A stretch of 64,000 nucleotides of DNA from Valencia hispanica (lineage: Eukaryota > Chordata > Actinopteri > Cyprinodontiformes > Valenciidae): NCBI GenBank assembly GCA_963556495.2, contig OY747713.1:29878461-29942460 (forward strand), written 5' to 3'. Position numbers and translations under genes: made by a program. A model generated the notes under the pieces. It had not been told where the DNA came from. It saw nothing but the letters and a program-made list of their open reading frames with translations, and did not search any database. Positions 61,366 to 64,000 of the stretch are shown piece after piece (within the stretch, counting starts at the first letter, position 1; each line of letters begins with the position of its first letter).

Positions 61366-61722
61366 CTACCCTCAGCTATGGTCACGAGCTCTGGGTAGTG
61401 ACAGAAAGAACAAGATCACGGATACAAGCAGCTGAAATGAGTTTTCTCCACACTGTGTCTGGGCTCTCCCTCAGAGATAGTGTGAGAAGCTCAGTCACTG
61501 GGAGGAGTTTAGAGTAGAGCCGCTGCTCCTCCACATCGAGAGGAGTCAGTTGAGGTGGCTCGGGCATCTGGTCAGGATGCCTCCTGGACGCCTCCCTGAG
61601 AAGGTGTTACTGGCACGTCCCACCAGGAGGAGACCCAGAGGAAGACGCAGGAGCACGCTGGAGGGACTATGTTTCTCAACTGGCCTGGGAACGCCTCGGG
61701 ATTCCCCCCTGAGGAGCTGTTA
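61366..61722 (+). mobile_element. LINE fragment, same family as 9158-11915
   Basis: Fragments of the RT C terminus in broken frames: LRWLGHLVRMPPGRLPEKVL at about 61553 and RRRPRGRRRS at about 61625, preceded by TATGGTCACGAGCTCTGGGT (HELWV). Lacks both ends. Confidence 0.8.
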
Positions 61723-62279
61723 CAGTCATTGCACTTTGATAAGGGCAGTCTCAGTACTGTCAGGAGCATAGTTTCTGAACTGAAAGGCTTGAAAGCAGTT
61801 GGTCATTGTAAAAAAGTTATTTATCTGTTGTTCAGTTTTTTACTAACTTTGTTGATGATTAGTTAAACAGGCAGATGAAAAGTTCAGTGGAGTGACATAC
61901 TGGAATTCCAAACCCACAGAGTAGTACTATTATATGTGATGCTTTCTTTGTTGCTATACCAACTCAAGGGCATGAAGCGGTGTGTTTTATTTCATCCCAG
62001 TTAGCTTGACTTCAACATCAACAATTCTTCTACGTTTTCCAAACTGATGTGGCTCTGACTGCACTGTACTGCTACACTGTCACCATCTCTACTCAATTCC
62101 TGAATTGTAATTTCCAGCACCTTTGCTGACACAGGCACACACACAAAGACATGTTATAGGTGTAACCTCAAACTAGAGAAACACTCTTAAATTTGCAACT
62201 AATTTTGCAAGCTTACTAGTAAGTTTACTGAGACAACAATAACAGATGTCACATAAACACGCTCATCATTTTTCACTGC

Positions 62280-62570
62280 ATAGTGGACCAACCACTGGAG
62301 ATGATGATGGAAAGAAGGATTCTTCATAAAATCCAAAAAATTATGGACAACCCTGAGCATCCTCTTCATGAGACAGTCATACAACAACAGAGCGTCTTCA
62401 GTCGGAGGCTTCTTCAGTTTTGCTGCAATACAGACCGCTACAGGAAATCCTTCCTGCCCACAGCTATCATCATCTACAACAACTCCTTAAAGAATTAATT
62501 ATAAGAGCTACAACAATACTTAATTTCCCTCTGGGATCAATAAAGTATTTTTTAATTTGAATTGAATTTG
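62280..62570 (+). mobile_element. Non-LTR retrotransposon 3' fragment
   Basis: The open frame 62283-62498 ends with MERRILHKIQKIMDNPEHPL, then FSRRLLQFCCNTDRYRKSFL and PTAIIIYNNSL. This is the kind of short C-terminal domain (basic-aromatic, then SFLPTAI) that closes many fish LINE ORFs. The 3' end GGGATCAATAAAGTATTTTT follows. Clade not determined. Confidence 0.6.
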
Positions 62571-63547
62571 AACACAAGTCATGATGTGCAAATTTAACAC
62601 AGAACAAAACACATGCCTTTAACATTTTTTGCAACATATCTTATATCTGTCAAAGTAAAATGGGGACATCCCTGATCAATAAGACAATCTCTCAATAACT
62701 GAAGCAAAAACGTAAATAAATTATTTTACTTTACTTGCCCTATATGATTAGTTAAAACCAAACATACCTCTCCAATGTGATTGTTTCAATAGTCTTTCAA
62801 TAGCCATCTTTCCAAAAGTGTAATTGTTAGCGTAAACTCCAAACTGTTATTTTGCTGTTTTAATTGAACAGCTCAGAATTTCAAAGCCTTTCCAGCTCCA
62901 GACAACTCTCTATGTAGTCAAACATCTGGTCCTCACACAAAGACAGCTGACAAAACCAGGACTGAAACATTACATATTTCTTCATCTTTTTTTAACAATG
63001 TATATGTTCTTATGAATTAGTCTTCTAGAAATGGGGAGATTTATAAATCCTTCAAAATTTGATATCCTCCTAAGAGTCCCTTGGAGTCTGTTCCCCATCG
63101 ACTGCAAATCAGAATATTAATGACTGATTAAAATATCTATCAGAATTTATGGTGTTATTTATTTTCAAACCAAACCTTGACCAGATAAATTCTAACTATT
63201 GGCAGGGTAGAAAGTAAATTTGCTACTTATATTCAACAACAGTCAACATATATTTTTGTGTGTTTGTTTTTAGTTTACAAAAGCACAGTAATAAAGGAGA
63301 TGCCAAAAACTGCAAAATGATGTCTGATAGAACTTCCTTTCTTTATGTCAGATGCACTGTAAAGGTTTTCCTCTGATATGTAAATTGATTCAGATAAATG
63401 CATCTATGTTCTTTTATCCCACAATTATTTCTTAGCTGTAAGACAGCTAAAGACACATCCTTCTAACAAACAAAAATCATATCACATATGATTCTTATAA
63501 ATCATATGTAATAATCTCCAGTTTGATAATAATCCACCCTTACAGAA
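62571..63547. other. Intergenic, no recognised element
   Basis: AT-rich, with no supported gene or repeat. Confidence 0.35.
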
Positions 63548-64000
63548 AAGTCACATGAGCTTTAACATGTTCTTCACATGGGATCACATGTTATCCCATG
63601 TGGTACATTGTAAACCACGTGTAGCACACATGGACTTCACATATTTGGTTTTATATGGATTTCACATTTTTCTCACATGTAATCACATAGACTTCACATG
63701 GGCATGTAATTTCCCATGGGTTTCACACATATTTTTCACATTTAGGTTTCATATGAAAAATAACATGTTTCACATGTGGTTTACATGTTAATGTCCATGG
63801 GTTTCACAGTTTATTACCATGAAAATGTTCCAAATTCACATGGGAAATGTGTGCAAAACACAGATGGTCACACGTTCTTCACACATCTCACATGTTTTTC
63901 AACATGTTTTTACATGTGAATTTCACATGGGTCAAAGATTTTTCACATATCATTACATGTGATCCTGCCCATGTGAAATCATGTGCTTTTTCCCTGAGGG
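63548..64000. repeat. Degenerate array of CACATG/CATGTG palindromes
   Basis: At least fifteen CACATG or CATGTG words in about 450 bp, mostly inside TTCACATGGG, TTTCACATGTGG or TACATGTGAA, at irregular spacing of roughly 10-40 bases and in both orientations. The frame 63555-63791 stays open because the repeat unit lacks stops; it is not a gene. The array continues past the window edge. Confidence 0.75.

Noticed and set aside
63555..63791. 78-codon open frame rich in Phe, His and Met
   Set aside because: Arises from a stop-free repeat unit of the CACATG array; no start context or family.

Overview
The window is eukaryotic and almost certainly from a ray-finned (teleost) fish. It shows GT-AG introns in a long gene, an AT-rich background, and many decayed Tc1/mariner, hAT, LINE and SINE-like repeats of kinds typical of fish. 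No prokaryotic feature, CRISPR array or operon is present. I cannot name the species.

The dominant gene is rapgef5 (Rap guanine nucleotide exchange factor 5), on the + strand from at least 4355 to the stop codon at 53512-53514. Its long 3' UTR probably ends just after the AATAAA at 56175-56180. I assembled 25 coding exons by joining splice sites in phase. They sum to 2535 nt, or 844 codons plus stop; the first exon(s) lie upstream of the window. The protein order is: DEP domain, a helical stretch related to the cyclic-nucleotide-binding region of Epac proteins but without its barrel, REM (RasGEF-N), Ras-association-like domain, and a complete catalytic CDC25/RasGEF domain. Two features stand out: an internal alternative first exon (40898-41279) that would give a short form of about 608 residues, and an 83-nt intron with textbook U12 AT-AC signals inside the REM domain (46489-46571).

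Downstream on the same strand is a single-exon, secreted, galactose-type C-type lectin (58811-59299), with a TATA box at 58695 and a decayed tandem copy behind it (59462-59795).

The introns hold many mobile elements, several nested: a Tc1 copy inside a hAT-like element (4783-7270); a hAT-type element with a perfect 8-bp target duplication inside a Tc1-like relic (13735-15185); a second hAT element with a perfect 8-bp duplication inside another Tc1 relic (20971-23516); a Tc1 copy at 24552-26076; a short hAT MITE at 28719-28931; and Tc1 relics at 30793-31716 and 41880-42688. A 2.76-kb minus-strand LINE (9158-11915) has an intact 5' end, but most of its reverse transcriptase is deleted. It sits at the edge of one copy of a roughly 1-kb segment that occurs twice in the window (2817-3876 and 11916-13005). 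The last 450 bp (63548-64000) are a dense degenerate array of CACATG/CATGTG palindromes that runs off the edge.
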